DNA of 43,234 nt from Rhizobium sp. ASV8 (GTDB taxonomy: Bacteria > Pseudomonadota > Alphaproteobacteria > Rhizobiales > Rhizobiaceae), in contig NZ_JAELUG010000052.1 of NCBI RefSeq assembly GCF_016429255.1, forward strand, positions 1 to 43,234, given 5' to 3'. The position numbers and the translations under genes are program-made. Shown piece by piece: positions 24,483 through 32,992 of the stretch. The notes under the pieces are model-generated. The model saw only the letters and a program-made list of their open reading frames with translations, was not told the origin of the DNA and searched no databases. Each line of letters starts with the position of its first letter. Position 1 is the first letter of the stretch.

Positions 24483-26072
24483 GTGGCTAGGGTATTTTGG
24501 AAATCATGTGCGCTGGGGATTGCCGGAGCACTCTTTGCGTCAACACTTGCATCAGTCGCACTTGCCGCCGAGCGCGGCGGGACGCTTAATCTGATCGTCC
24601 AGCCCGAACCGATTTCACTGAACCCAGGCATCAATAGACTTGGGCCTGCGACCTTCGTCGGCGACAAGATTTATGATTCCCTGCTCGGCTACTCCGCGAA
24701 GGATATCCAGCCGATACCGCGTCTTGCGGTGGAATGGCATATCTCCGAGGATGGCAAGATCTATACATTCAAGCTTCGACCCGGTGTCACCTGGCATGAC
24801 GGTCAACCCTTCACATCAAAGGACGTCGCGTTCAGCCTTGGCGACTTCCTTCCGGTCCAGCATGCGCGCTCGAAAGATCTTCGAGCAGAAATAGACCGGA
24901 TTGAAACCCCGGACGATCTTACGGTCGTCTTCGTCCTGAAAGCGCCTTACCCGGCGTTTCTCTGGTCCCTCAACGTCGCGATCGTCCCTGCACACAAATA
25001 TGTGGGCGTCACCGACTATCGCAACGCGCCGGCAAACAGCGAGTTCATCGGCACCGGGCCTTTCAAGTTCGCCGAGTGGAAGAAGGGCAGCATCATTCGT
25101 CTGGTGCGAAACGACAAATACTGGGATGCAGGCAAGCCATTTCTCGATGAAATCGACTTCCAGATCGTACCGGATGCGAATTCCCGAGCGATCGCCTTCG
25201 AGACCGGACAGGTTGATGTTCTTCGGTCCGGCGACGTGGAAAACTTCGATATCCCGCGGCTGTCGGCGCTCGACGGGGTGAAGACGAGCGAGGAGGGCTG
25301 GGAGTTCCTGCAACCTGTCGGTTACGTTCATCTCAACAACCGCAATCCCATCCTTGGAAATCAGAAAGTCCGACAGGCGATCACGCAAGCGATCGACCGG
25401 GATTTCATCATAAACACGATCTTCGTCGGATACGGCAAGCCGATCAATGGTCCCTTCTCCCGCCTGTCGGCCTACAAGAACGCAAGCGTCGAGACCGTAT
25501 ATCCTTATGACCCGCAAAGGGCTGCAGCTCTCCTCGACGAGGCCGGATACAAGGCTGACGCCAACGGAACCAGATTCACCCTGAAGCTCGTTCCGTTGCC
25601 CTACGGCGAAATTTGGTCGCGGCAGGCGGAGTATCTCCGGGAGGCTCTGGCCGCGGTTGGCATAAAGGTCGAAATTCAGTCGGTCGACGTCGCCGGATGG
25701 TTCAAGCGTCTCACCACCTTCGATTACGATCTTGCCCAGAACTTCGTCTATACAACCGCCGATCCGGGCATCGGCATTTCCTATGCGTACAAGACCGTCA
25801 AGGGTGACAATGCCGGCAGCACGGGGGGCAACGTCAACGGCTACTCCAATCCGGAAATCGATGCCCTCCTTGACCAGGGTGCTCACGAGCCCGATGTCGC
25901 CAAGCGCCGGGAGATCTACTCGAAAGTCCAGCAAATCCTGTCACGGGACGTCCCGATGGTATGGACCCACGACATCGTTTTTCCAACGCTCTACCGCGAC
26001 AAGGTTGAGGACCTCATCACGACGGCGCTTGGAACCGACGATAACTTTGCCTCCGCCTGGCTGAAGAAATAA
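24483..26072 (+). CDS. Family-5 ABC substrate-binding protein
   Basis: This 529-residue periplasmic binding protein of the DppA/OppA class starts at a GTG (24483) with AAGGGA six bases upstream; the frame is open further up, but the extension spoils the signal peptide and overlaps the promoter. The signal peptide ends near ALA at residue 28 and the mature part begins GGTLNLIVQPEPISLNPG. Typical stretches are FKLRPGVTWHDGQPFTSKDV and QKVRQAITQAIDRDFII. It is only distantly similar to the binding protein encoded divergently, so the two importers probably take different ligands. The stop overlaps the permease ATG (TAATG). Confidence 0.91.
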   Translation: MARVFWKSCALGIAGALFASTLASVALAAERGGTLNLIVQPEPISLNPGINRLGPATFVGDKIYDSLLGYSAKDIQPIPRLAVEWHISEDGKIYTFKLRPGVTWHDGQPFTSKDVAFSLGDFLPVQHARSKDLRAEIDRIETPDDLTVVFVLKAPYPAFLWSLNVAIVPAHKYVGVTDYRNAPANSEFIGTGPFKFAEWKKGSIIRLVRNDKYWDAGKPFLDEIDFQIVPDANSRAIAFETGQVDVLRSGDVENFDIPRLSALDGVKTSEEGWEFLQPVGYVHLNNRNPILGNQKVRQAITQAIDRDFIINTIFVGYGKPINGPFSRLSAYKNASVETVYPYDPQRAAALLDEAGYKADANGTRFTLKLVPLPYGEIWSRQAEYLREALAAVGIKVEIQSVDVAGWFKRLTTFDYDLAQNFVYTTADPGIGISYAYKTVKGDNAGSTGGNVNGYSNPEIDALLDQGAHEPDVAKRREIYSKVQQILSRDVPMVWTHDIVFPTLYRDKVEDLITTALGTDDNFASAWLKK

Positions 26073-27097
26073 TGGCGATGGCACAGATCATGTCGTTGAA
26101 GGGCCGGACGGGATTGGCAGCGTCCGGCGCGGCGCTCCAACTTATCAAGGCTTTTCTCACGCTGCTTTGCGTCGTCGTGTTCAGCTTCGTCCTGCTGCGC
26201 CTAGCACCGGGTGATCCGGCGCTGATACTGGCTGGCGACCAGGGCGGAAGCGACCCGGCATTCGTCGAAGAACTGCGTCGGCATCTCGGGCTGGATGGTC
26301 CGGTATATCTGCAGCTGTGGCGGTATCTTCAGCACATTGCGACATTGGACTTTGGTCTTTCGTATCGCGACCAGCGTCCGGTCATCGATGTCGTCTTCGA
26401 GAAGGTCCCGGCGACCTTGCTTCTGACGGTAAGCGGTTTCATCTTCTCCGTTGTGCTCGGCGTCACGCTTGGTGCTCTCGCCTCACGCAGGCCCGGATCG
26501 GCGATCGATGGCCTGATTACCACGATAACGGTCGCATTCTTTGCCATGCCGATGTTCTGGGTCGGCCTCGTCTTCATCATCGTTTTCGCCGTCAAGCTCG
26601 GCTGGCTTCCCTCGTACGGCATCGAGACCGCCTCCGTTGCCGTGAAAGGTGGCTGGGCCGCCTTCTGCGACCGCCTATCCCACATGGTCCTGCCAGTCCT
26701 GACGCTCGGGCTGTTCCACATGTCGGTCCATGCAAGGGTGGCCCGCACCGCGCTCCTTCAGGTTTCCGGCATGGACTTCATCCGCACGGCACGCGCAAAG
26801 GGGCTTTCGCCTTGGCGCATCTGGCGGGATCATTTGCTCCGAAACGCGCTGCTCCCCACCATCACGCTTGCCGCCCTGCAGGCCGGTCAGCTCATAGGAG
26901 GGTCGATACTCGTCGAAACGGTGTTCGCATGGCCGGGCATTGGAAGGCTTGCCTTCGACGCGTTGGCGAGCCGAGACTATAACGTTCTCCTGGCGGTGTT
27001 CATCGTGTCGTCCTGTGGCGTCATCCTCGCAAACCTCGTTGCCGACACGGCCTACCGGATCATCGATCCGCGTCTCGACAGAGAGGGAACGGCGTGA
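26072..27097 (+). CDS. Dpp/Opp-type ABC permease (DppB-like)
   Basis: This 341-residue membrane protein is a DppB-type permease, with VFSFVLLRLAPGDPALILAG near the N-terminus, the ATLLLTVSGFIFSVVLGV segment, and the EAA-type loop DFIRTARAKGLSPWRIWRDH near residues 231-250. GGSILVETVFAWPGIGRLAFDA follows. Its ATG overlaps the previous stop by one base (a second ATG lies two codons in). The next gene starts on its stop codon, so all three are coupled. Confidence 0.92.
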   Translation: MAMAQIMSLKGRTGLAASGAALQLIKAFLTLLCVVVFSFVLLRLAPGDPALILAGDQGGSDPAFVEELRRHLGLDGPVYLQLWRYLQHIATLDFGLSYRDQRPVIDVVFEKVPATLLLTVSGFIFSVVLGVTLGALASRRPGSAIDGLITTITVAFFAMPMFWVGLVFIIVFAVKLGWLPSYGIETASVAVKGGWAAFCDRLSHMVLPVLTLGLFHMSVHARVARTALLQVSGMDFIRTARAKGLSPWRIWRDHLLRNALLPTITLAALQAGQLIGGSILVETVFAWPGIGRLAFDALASRDYNVLLAVFIVSSCGVILANLVADTAYRIIDPRLDREGTA

Positions 27098-27933
27098 TGT
27101 TCCGGCACAGCAATCCCCTGCTGAGGCTTCCCGTGCTCTTCGGCTTTCTGATTCTCGCCGCTTTGATGGTGGTCGTTCTTTTTGCCGATATGCTCTATCC
27201 CGGCGATCCGTGGCGGATGGTTGCCCGGCCAAATTTGCCGCCCTTCTCTGCGGGCTTCCCCGCGGGAACCGATATGCTGGGGCGGGATCTTGCCGCGGGA
27301 CTTGTCCATGGCAGCCGCGCAACACTCGCGGTGGCGATCAGCGTCGTCACATTCGCGGTCATGTTCGGGGCCGCCTTGGGGCTGCTGGCCGGATATTTCG
27401 GCAAGCTTGTCGATGAGACGATCATTCGTCTTACCGAGTTTTTTCAGACGATCCCCGGATTCCTGCTGACGATTATGATCGTGGCAATCCTTACTCCGAC
27501 GCGTTGGACGGTCGTTTTCGCCATCGCCCTGATTTCATGGCCACCGATCGTCCGCATCGTTCGTGCCGAGGTCCTATCCATCCGCCGGCTTGACTGGGTC
27601 CGGGCAGCAAGGGTCAGTGGACTTTCACATCTCCGGATCGCTCTCTATCACGTTTTACCAAACGTGCTGCCGCAGATAGTGGTCCAAGCAACCTTGCTGA
27701 TTGCAGGTGCGGTGATGATTGAATCCGGCATCAGTTTCCTTGGGCTTGGCAACCGCGACTCGGTCTCCTGGGGTTTCCTGCTTGGGTCCGGTCGGACCTC
27801 ATTCAGGGTGAACTGGTGGTTATCAACTCTGCCGGGCCTTGCGATCTTCCTGACCGTGCTCGCTTTCAACCTTGTCGGAGACGGGCTCGAACGATGGCTT
27901 GATCCGAAACGCAGCGGAAGGGGGCGATCATGA
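27097..27933 (+). CDS. Dpp/Opp-type ABC permease (DppC-like)
   Basis: This 278-residue permease has the DppC signature FPAGTDMLGRDLAAGLVHGSR after its first membrane segment, the EAA loop near DWVRAARVSGLSHLRIALYH, and the C-terminal ESGISFLGLGNRDSVSWGFLL motif. The ATG at 27097 overlaps the stop of the DppB-like gene; a GTG one codon earlier is less likely. It is slightly shorter than usual DppC proteins (about 300 residues) at the N-terminus. Its stop overlaps the ATPase start (ATGA). Confidence 0.91.
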   Translation: MFRHSNPLLRLPVLFGFLILAALMVVVLFADMLYPGDPWRMVARPNLPPFSAGFPAGTDMLGRDLAAGLVHGSRATLAVAISVVTFAVMFGAALGLLAGYFGKLVDETIIRLTEFFQTIPGFLLTIMIVAILTPTRWTVVFAIALISWPPIVRIVRAEVLSIRRLDWVRAARVSGLSHLRIALYHVLPNVLPQIVVQATLLIAGAVMIESGISFLGLGNRDSVSWGFLLGSGRTSFRVNWWLSTLPGLAIFLTVLAFNLVGDGLERWLDPKRSGRGRS

Positions 27934-29579
27934 TGCCGGGCTCACCATCATTGGTGTCTATCGCAAACTTGGATATCGCCCTTCCAAAGGGCGCAGACCG
28001 GCCGCTGGCCGTCTCCAATGCAACGCTTGCCATCGAACGTGGCGAGGTGGTCTGCATCGTGGGCGAAAGTGGCTCTGGAAAGTCAGTGCTTGCGTCGGCG
28101 ATCGCCGGTCTTCTCCCGAGCGCTGCGTTGAGAGTCGTGAATGGTTCGCTGACCTTCGATGGCGAGAATGTGCTTGCATTGAACGAAGTTCAGCTACGAC
28201 GGCTGCGAGGCGCCCGAATTGGATATGTGTTCCAGGAGCCCATGACGGCGCTCAATCCGCTGCTCACGGTAGGAAGACAGGTGCGGGAAACGTTGCAGGC
28301 CCATGGATATGCGGGATCGGCAGAAGAGATTTCGTCGCTGTTTGCATCCATGCATCTACCGAACCACGAAAGGATCGGCCAGAGATATCCGCATGAGCTG
28401 TCTGGCGGACAACGGCAAAGAGTGGCCATTGCGATGGCGATCGCCTGCAAGCCCGAGCTTCTGATCGCCGACGAGCCGACAACGGCTCTGGACGTCACAA
28501 CACAGTCCGAGATCCTGAAGTTATTCCTTGAGCTGCGGGCCGAGCGCGATCTCGGTCTACTCTTCATCACCCATGATTTTGGCGTGGTCCGCGATATCGC
28601 AGACCGCATCATCGTCATGCAGAACGGTGAGATCGTAGAGGCCGGAACTGCGGCGGAGCTGCTTGCGGCGCCGAAACACCCGTATACGCGCAGACTGCTC
28701 GCGGCGGTGCCAGACCTTTCGCCGGCGCCGCATCGACGTCCGGTCGAAGCGCCTATCATCCTGGAACTCAGCGGTATCCGCAAACGGCATGAGACGCCGC
28801 GCCGATTTTTAAGGAGTGCGCGCGAGGCGGTTCCCGCGCTCGATGGTGTCGACCTCGTGCTGAGACAAGGGGAAACCCTCGCGCTCGTCGGGGAAAGCGG
28901 CTCCGGCAAGTCGACGCTCGGACAGATCATAACCGGCCTCCTCGAGCGGGACGAAGGGCGGCTCGAGCTCATCAGCGAGGAAATCTCTCGCGCCGGTGAT
29001 CTGTTCACCCGCGAGCGGCGACCTTTGGTCCAGATGGTGTTTCAGGACCCGCAGTCGTCTCTCAATCCGCGGCACAGCATTCGGCGCATCCTTACCGAGG
29101 CAGTGATCAATTGCGGCCTCAACAGGCATGCTGCCGAAGCCCGGATGGTGGAACTGCTTCGCCGGGTCGGCATCGATCCCAATGCAGCCGAACGCAAGCC
29201 GCATGCTTTCTCGGGCGGACAGCGCCAACGCATCGCCATGGCACGAGCCCTCATGTCTCAGCCGAGGCTGCTGGTGGCCGACGAGCCCGTGTCGGCACTG
29301 GATGTCTCGGTTCAGGCTCAGGTCCTGGAGCTTTTGTCCGAGTTGCAGCGCGATCTCGGCCTCTCCGTGCTTTTCATCACGCATGACCTGCGCGTCGCTG
29401 CCTCGATTTCCGATACCATAGCCGTCATGCAAGGCGGCAAAATCGTTGAAGTCGCACCGGCGGCGCAAATCATCCGCAACCCAAGATCCGTGTACGCTCG
29501 CAGATTGATCGCGTCCGTCCCTGGGATACACGCGACCGAACCGCCACCAGAATCCTTTGCACAACGAGATTTCGCATGA
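27930..29579 (+). CDS. Fused double ABC ATPase (DppD-DppF-like)
   Basis: This 549-residue protein carries two ABC ATPase domains. The first has Walker A GESGSGKS at residues 45-52, signature LSGGQRQRVAIAMA and LLIADEPTTALD. The second, from about residue 275, has GESGSGKSTLGQII, FSGGQRQRIAMARA and LLVADEPVSALD. It parallels the fused ATPase of the divergent operon, but the sequences differ widely, so they are not a recent duplication. Its stop overlaps the ATG of a 25-codon ORF. Confidence 0.93.
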   Translation: MMPGSPSLVSIANLDIALPKGADRPLAVSNATLAIERGEVVCIVGESGSGKSVLASAIAGLLPSAALRVVNGSLTFDGENVLALNEVQLRRLRGARIGYVFQEPMTALNPLLTVGRQVRETLQAHGYAGSAEEISSLFASMHLPNHERIGQRYPHELSGGQRQRVAIAMAIACKPELLIADEPTTALDVTTQSEILKLFLELRAERDLGLLFITHDFGVVRDIADRIIVMQNGEIVEAGTAAELLAAPKHPYTRRLLAAVPDLSPAPHRRPVEAPIILELSGIRKRHETPRRFLRSAREAVPALDGVDLVLRQGETLALVGESGSGKSTLGQIITGLLERDEGRLELISEEISRAGDLFTRERRPLVQMVFQDPQSSLNPRHSIRRILTEAVINCGLNRHAAEARMVELLRRVGIDPNAAERKPHAFSGGQRQRIAMARALMSQPRLLVADEPVSALDVSVQAQVLELLSELQRDLGLSVLFITHDLRVAASISDTIAVMQGGKIVEVAPAAQIIRNPRSVYARRLIASVPGIHATEPPPESFAQRDFA

Positions 29580-29653
29580 CCAGCAACGACCTGGCGACTT
29601 CGCCGATCACTTTTCAATCGCACATCTGCGCCCATGCGGAGGTACAGCCGTGA
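29576..29653 (+). CDS. Possible 25-residue coupling peptide before ssuD
   Basis: An ATG at 29576 overlaps the ATPase stop (ATGA), and the frame ends with a TGA at 29651-29653 that overlaps the GTG start of ssuD. The 25-residue peptide has no hydrophobic segment; it contains HICAH at residues 16-20 with a single cysteine. The exact fit to both neighbours suggests it is translated, either to couple ATPase and monooxygenase translation or as a cysteine-sensing leader peptide. The ribosome binding site is weak. Chance cannot be excluded for an ORF of this size. Confidence 0.45.
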   Translation: MTSNDLATSPITFQSHICAHAEVQP

Positions 29654-30783
29654 GCGGCCGCATCAAACTTCACTGGTACCTTCCCACCAACGGCGACAGT
29701 CGCGGCTTAACGGGTTCTGGAAATGATAGCCACGTTATCGGCTTCGCCGGAGGCTTCAGGCCACCTACCCTTTCCTATCTCGGCGAGGTTGCCCGCGCGG
29801 CAGAAGCTCAGCCATTCCACGCGGTGCTGACGCCGACCGGAACATGGTGCGAAGATGCGTGGATCGCGACCGCGGCGCTCTCCCGGGAGACGACGCGACT
29901 GAAGTTCCTCGTTGCCTTTCGTCCTGGCCTGATTTCACCAACGCTCGTCGCACATCAGGCTGCGACGTTTCAGCGGGTGGCTGATGGTCGACTGCTCCTG
30001 AACGTGGTCACCGGTGGCGATCGCTTCGAACAAGCCCGCTTTGGCGACCATCTCGACCACGATGCGCGGTACGAACGGACGGCGGAATTCATCCAGGTTC
30101 TTCGAGGGGTCACCGACGAAAGCCGGCACGAGCCATTCTCCTTCAAGGGCAAGCATTATGACATCCGGGACGCACGCATCAACGCGGCTCCATTCGGGTT
30201 GCCTGAAATCTTCTTCGGCGGAGCCAGCAGCGCAGCAATGGAGGTCGCGACATCCCACGCCGACGTCTACCTTGTCTGGGGGCGGCAGCCGGCCCTGGAG
30301 GCCGGCAACATCGCAAAACTGAAAGCTCGGGCTGCCGCCAAAAACCGTGACTTGAGGTTCGGCATACGCTTGCACGTGATCTCGCGGGACACGGAGAGCG
30401 AGGCCTGGGCGGTTGCCGACAAGCTTTTGTCCTGGATTTCTCCCGAGCAGGTCGCGAAAGCGCGGGATCTTGCTTCGAAGTCGGAATCGGTCGGGCAGAG
30501 CCATATGTCCGCACTGAATGCCGATCGCGGTGTCTTGCCGAAATCTGCACGCGAACTCCAGATCCACCCAGGCGTATGGTCCGGTTTCGGTCTCGTTCGC
30601 GGCGGCGCCGGCACCGCTCTGGTCGGGAGCCACGAGCAGGTCGCGGACCTTATCGAAACCTATCACGAAGTGGGCTTCGATCACTTTATCCTCTCGGGGC
30701 AGCCCCATCTCGAGGAAGCATGGCATTTCGGCGAAGGGGCCGCCGCTCTTCTGCAATCGCGCGGTCGCCTTGCGCCACTGTAG
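29650..30783 (+). CDS. ssuD: SsuD-like FMNH2-dependent alkanesulfonate monooxygenase
   Basis: This 377-residue enzyme closely follows E. coli SsuD (381 residues). The N-terminal IKLHWYLPTNGDSR strand, the flavin-site cysteine motif TGTWCEDAW, RLKFLVAFRPGLISPT, LNVVTGGD, and the catalytic-region RFGIRLHVISRD and LVRGGAGTALVG are all present. SsuD uses reduced FMN and oxygen to split alkanesulfonates into aldehyde and sulfite. The GTG start at 29650 has a perfect GGAGG seven bases upstream; longer frames do not. The C-terminus is shorter than in E. coli. The usual SsuABC transporter is replaced here by a Dpp-type importer, so the substrate may be a less common sulfonate or related compound. No SsuE reductase is seen. 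Confidence 0.9.
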   Translation: MSGRIKLHWYLPTNGDSRGLTGSGNDSHVIGFAGGFRPPTLSYLGEVARAAEAQPFHAVLTPTGTWCEDAWIATAALSRETTRLKFLVAFRPGLISPTLVAHQAATFQRVADGRLLLNVVTGGDRFEQARFGDHLDHDARYERTAEFIQVLRGVTDESRHEPFSFKGKHYDIRDARINAAPFGLPEIFFGGASSAAMEVATSHADVYLVWGRQPALEAGNIAKLKARAAAKNRDLRFGIRLHVISRDTESEAWAVADKLLSWISPEQVAKARDLASKSESVGQSHMSALNADRGVLPKSARELQIHPGVWSGFGLVRGGAGTALVGSHEQVADLIETYHEVGFDHFILSGQPHLEEAWHFGEGAAALLQSRGRLAPL

Positions 30784-30900
30784 CTGCGGATGGGGCAAGC
30801 CGGGTTCCGTTGCGGCTCGCATCGCGGGGCTCATGGGATCGGAGGATGCCTGCCCATCATTGTCCACGTTTCTCGGAATTTATTTTTTTGAAGGTCCAAA

Positions 30901-32130
30901 ATGACTGACCAACTCCCCAACTTCGAGGTTCGATCGCTTGCCCATAGCGAAGGGCGCCGGGACGCCTTCGCCAAGTTCCGACAGTCCATGCTTGGTATCG
31001 GCGATATCGGCCGTGCGAGCGCCGGAGCGGAAGCAAGCTATCTTGAGAGCGGTTTTCCGATTGGAGGATTTATCGATGGCGAACTGCAAGGAGTCGTGAA
31101 CGGATACCAATCCTCTGTCACTCTGCCGGGCGGCAATTGGGTCAGTCACCTGGCCGTGACGCATGTCGGCGTATCGCCCACACATGCAAGGCGCGGGATC
31201 GCGAGGAGGCTTCTGACCGAGCAGCTTCGCCAGGCGCGCGCGAATGGATTTGTAACTGCGGGCCTTCGTGCGTCGGATGCGAGGATATACGGCCGATATG
31301 GGTATGGAATCGCATCCTGGTCCGCCCGCCAGGAGGTCGATCTCGCCAACGGAGGGCGGCTGAAGCCCGGGCACCGGGACGATGTGAGGCAAGTCGATGC
31401 TCTGGAGAGCTTCGACCTGTTCAAGAGGATCGCAAATTCCTGCCCGACACCGCGTGCTGCCACTCTTCTTCGCTGGGACGCCTGGTGGGAAATCCAGAAA
31501 TTTCGCACCACCCAGGGATCGACACCACATCATGCCGTCGTCATCGGATCCGCAGGCGCGGAGCGCGGCTATCTGAGGTTCCATGTTCAACCGTCCGAAA
31601 ACTGGTTTACCTCGACGCAACGAACTGTGGTTGTCGATGATCTGGTTGCGCATGACGACGATGCCCGGAGGGGTCTGATGGGGCATCTCCTCTCTCAGGA
31701 TATCCTGCACAAAGTCATTCTGCCCTCATGCCCGATCGATGACCCGCTGCAGCTTCTCGTCGACAATCCGCGGGCAGTCCAGATCTCGGACCTTCGCGAT
31801 GAGAGCTGGATCAGACCATTGGACCTGGAAAAATTCCTCAATGGCCGAAGCTTCGGACGTAATGCCCGTGCTGTCTTCCGGATTACCGATCCGATCCTGC
31901 CTGAAAACACCGGGGTATGGTCCCTGTCGGGCAATGGCGCGGTTCGCAGCCATGAGACGCCGGCGCTGGACCTGTCACTGCAAACGCTCACGGAACTTGT
32001 CTTCGGCGCGCAGTCAGCAACTTCACTGGCCGCGGCAGGACGGATCGAGGCCAATCGCCATGTCATTGACATGCTTGATGAGGCTTTCACCGCGCCTGGC
32101 TGGAAACCTCATGCGGGGATTTCGTTCTAG
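30901..32130 (+). CDS. Eis-like GNAT N-acetyltransferase
   Basis: This 409-residue protein matches the Eis family (about 400 residues; two GNAT folds and a C-terminal sterol-carrier-like domain). The acetyl-CoA loop VGVSPTHARRGIARRLL lies near residues 91-107. The IYGRYGYG motif near 130 holds the tyrosine that acts as general acid in Mycobacterium tuberculosis Eis, and the chain ends in phenylalanine, whose carboxylate is the base in that enzyme. So the catalytic parts are kept. Eis enzymes acetylate amines on aminoglycosides, polyamines and lysine side chains. A GAAGG ribosome binding site precedes the ATG. It stands 117 bases after ssuD and may be read through from that operon. Confidence 0.88.
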   Translation: MTDQLPNFEVRSLAHSEGRRDAFAKFRQSMLGIGDIGRASAGAEASYLESGFPIGGFIDGELQGVVNGYQSSVTLPGGNWVSHLAVTHVGVSPTHARRGIARRLLTEQLRQARANGFVTAGLRASDARIYGRYGYGIASWSARQEVDLANGGRLKPGHRDDVRQVDALESFDLFKRIANSCPTPRAATLLRWDAWWEIQKFRTTQGSTPHHAVVIGSAGAERGYLRFHVQPSENWFTSTQRTVVVDDLVAHDDDARRGLMGHLLSQDILHKVILPSCPIDDPLQLLVDNPRAVQISDLRDESWIRPLDLEKFLNGRSFGRNARAVFRITDPILPENTGVWSLSGNGAVRSHETPALDLSLQTLTELVFGAQSATSLAAAGRIEANRHVIDMLDEAFTAPGWKPHAGISF

Positions 32131-32720
32131 ACCTCATTCTCCAGCATCCATTGGAAGACCCCAATATCAGGCATTCCTGAGGGCACAGACAGGGTGCAGC
32201 AACGAAATCTGATTGCTGACACCAAGGAGTGGATGCCCTCCAAACTTCAAGGAGTGCGGATCCTTGACTCCGGACATGCCTTGCCAAAAGCGGGATTGCT
32301 TTCGACAGACAGCGACACCTACCTGGGACACCCCGGGGCTGGACCGAAGACCAGATAAATCTCGCCGAGCTGGCAGCCCGGCGAGCGCTCGCCGCTGCCG
32401 GATATGTTGCAACGGATGTCGACCTGCCTCTGCTTTCTGAAGGAGAGCGACATCATCTCCTTGGAAATTGCCTCCCATGCACTCCCCTGCGAGACGAAAC
32501 AGCGGGCGGCGTCGCTCCGAGATGCCGATCGTGTCACTTCCGGTAACTGACAAGGTGGGAACCATTTCCCCCAAAAGTCGGCAGGGCTTGTCCTTCGCCC
32601 CACTCGCGATCCGTCGCGGGAAGCCGGCGGCGAAAGAGAAACCTAGAAATGGCGATCTACACCTTGATCATCTATGCACATAGCTCTAATGAACGTCGGC
32701 AGTGATCCTTGGAGTTTAGA
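32131..32720. other. Gene-poor stretch between the Eis-like gene and rpsU
   Basis: I see no convincing coding region in these 590 bases; a 135-codon open frame on the minus strand (32167-32574) has no ribosome binding site and no family features. A strong hairpin lies at 32372-32399. A possible rpsU promoter, TTGATC (near 32663) with TAATGA 17 bases on, lies close to its end. Confidence 0.45.
32372..32399. repeat. Strong GC hairpin with perfect core palindrome
   Basis: GGCGAGCGCTCGCC (32380-32393) is a perfect 14-base palindrome, flanked by GGCAGC (32372-32377) and GCTGCC (32394-32399), which also pair. Only a two-base bulge interrupts the stem. It lies 240 bases after the Eis-like gene and has no T-run, so a terminator role is possible but unproven. 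Confidence 0.45.
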
Positions 32721-32960
32721 ATGCAAGTTCTGGTACGTGATAACAATGTTGAGCAAGCGCTCCGTTTTCTAAAGAAGAAACTGCAACGCGAAGGCGTCTT
32801 TCGGGAAGCCCGTCTTCGGGAGCGTTTTGAAAAGCCGTCCGAAAAGCGCGCTCGCGAAAAGGCCGAGGGCATCAGACGTGTCCGTAAACTCGCTCGTAAG
32901 AAGCTTGAGCGGGAAAGCGGCATTTCGGCTCCCAAAAAGGCGAGAACGTCAGGTCGCTAG
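32721..32960 (+). CDS. rpsU: 30S ribosomal protein bS21
   Basis: This 79-residue basic protein is ribosomal protein bS21. The opening MQVLVRDNNVEQALRFLKKKLQREG and the Arg/Lys-rich helix ending in KARTSGR match the alphaproteobacterial version. It binds the 30S subunit near the 3' end of 16S rRNA and helps initiation. The ATG at 32721 has GGAG nine bases upstream; a start four codons earlier adds MEFR and lacks this site. It stands alone, flanked by gene-poor DNA, and is not joined to dnaG/rpoD as in E. coli. Many Rhizobiales carry two or more rpsU copies, so this may be a secondary one. Confidence 0.92.
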   Translation: MQVLVRDNNVEQALRFLKKKLQREGVFREARLRERFEKPSEKRAREKAEGIRRVRKLARKKLERESGISAPKKARTSGR

Positions 32961-32968
32961 TTACGTCT

Positions 32969-32992
32969 GGCGGTAGACTGTCGTCTGTCGCC
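32969..32992 (+). terminator. Hairpin after rpsU
   Basis: GGCGGTAGAC (32969-32978) pairs with GTCTGTCGCC (32983-32992) with two mismatches and a four-base loop, starting eight bases after the rpsU stop. It lacks a T-run, so it is a weak terminator candidate or an mRNA 3'-end stabiliser. Confidence 0.35.

Noticed and set aside
32167..32574. 135-codon minus-strand frame in the gap before rpsU
   Set aside because: No ribosome binding site or recognisable family; composition looks like noncoding GC-rich DNA. It could be a remnant, but nothing supports that.
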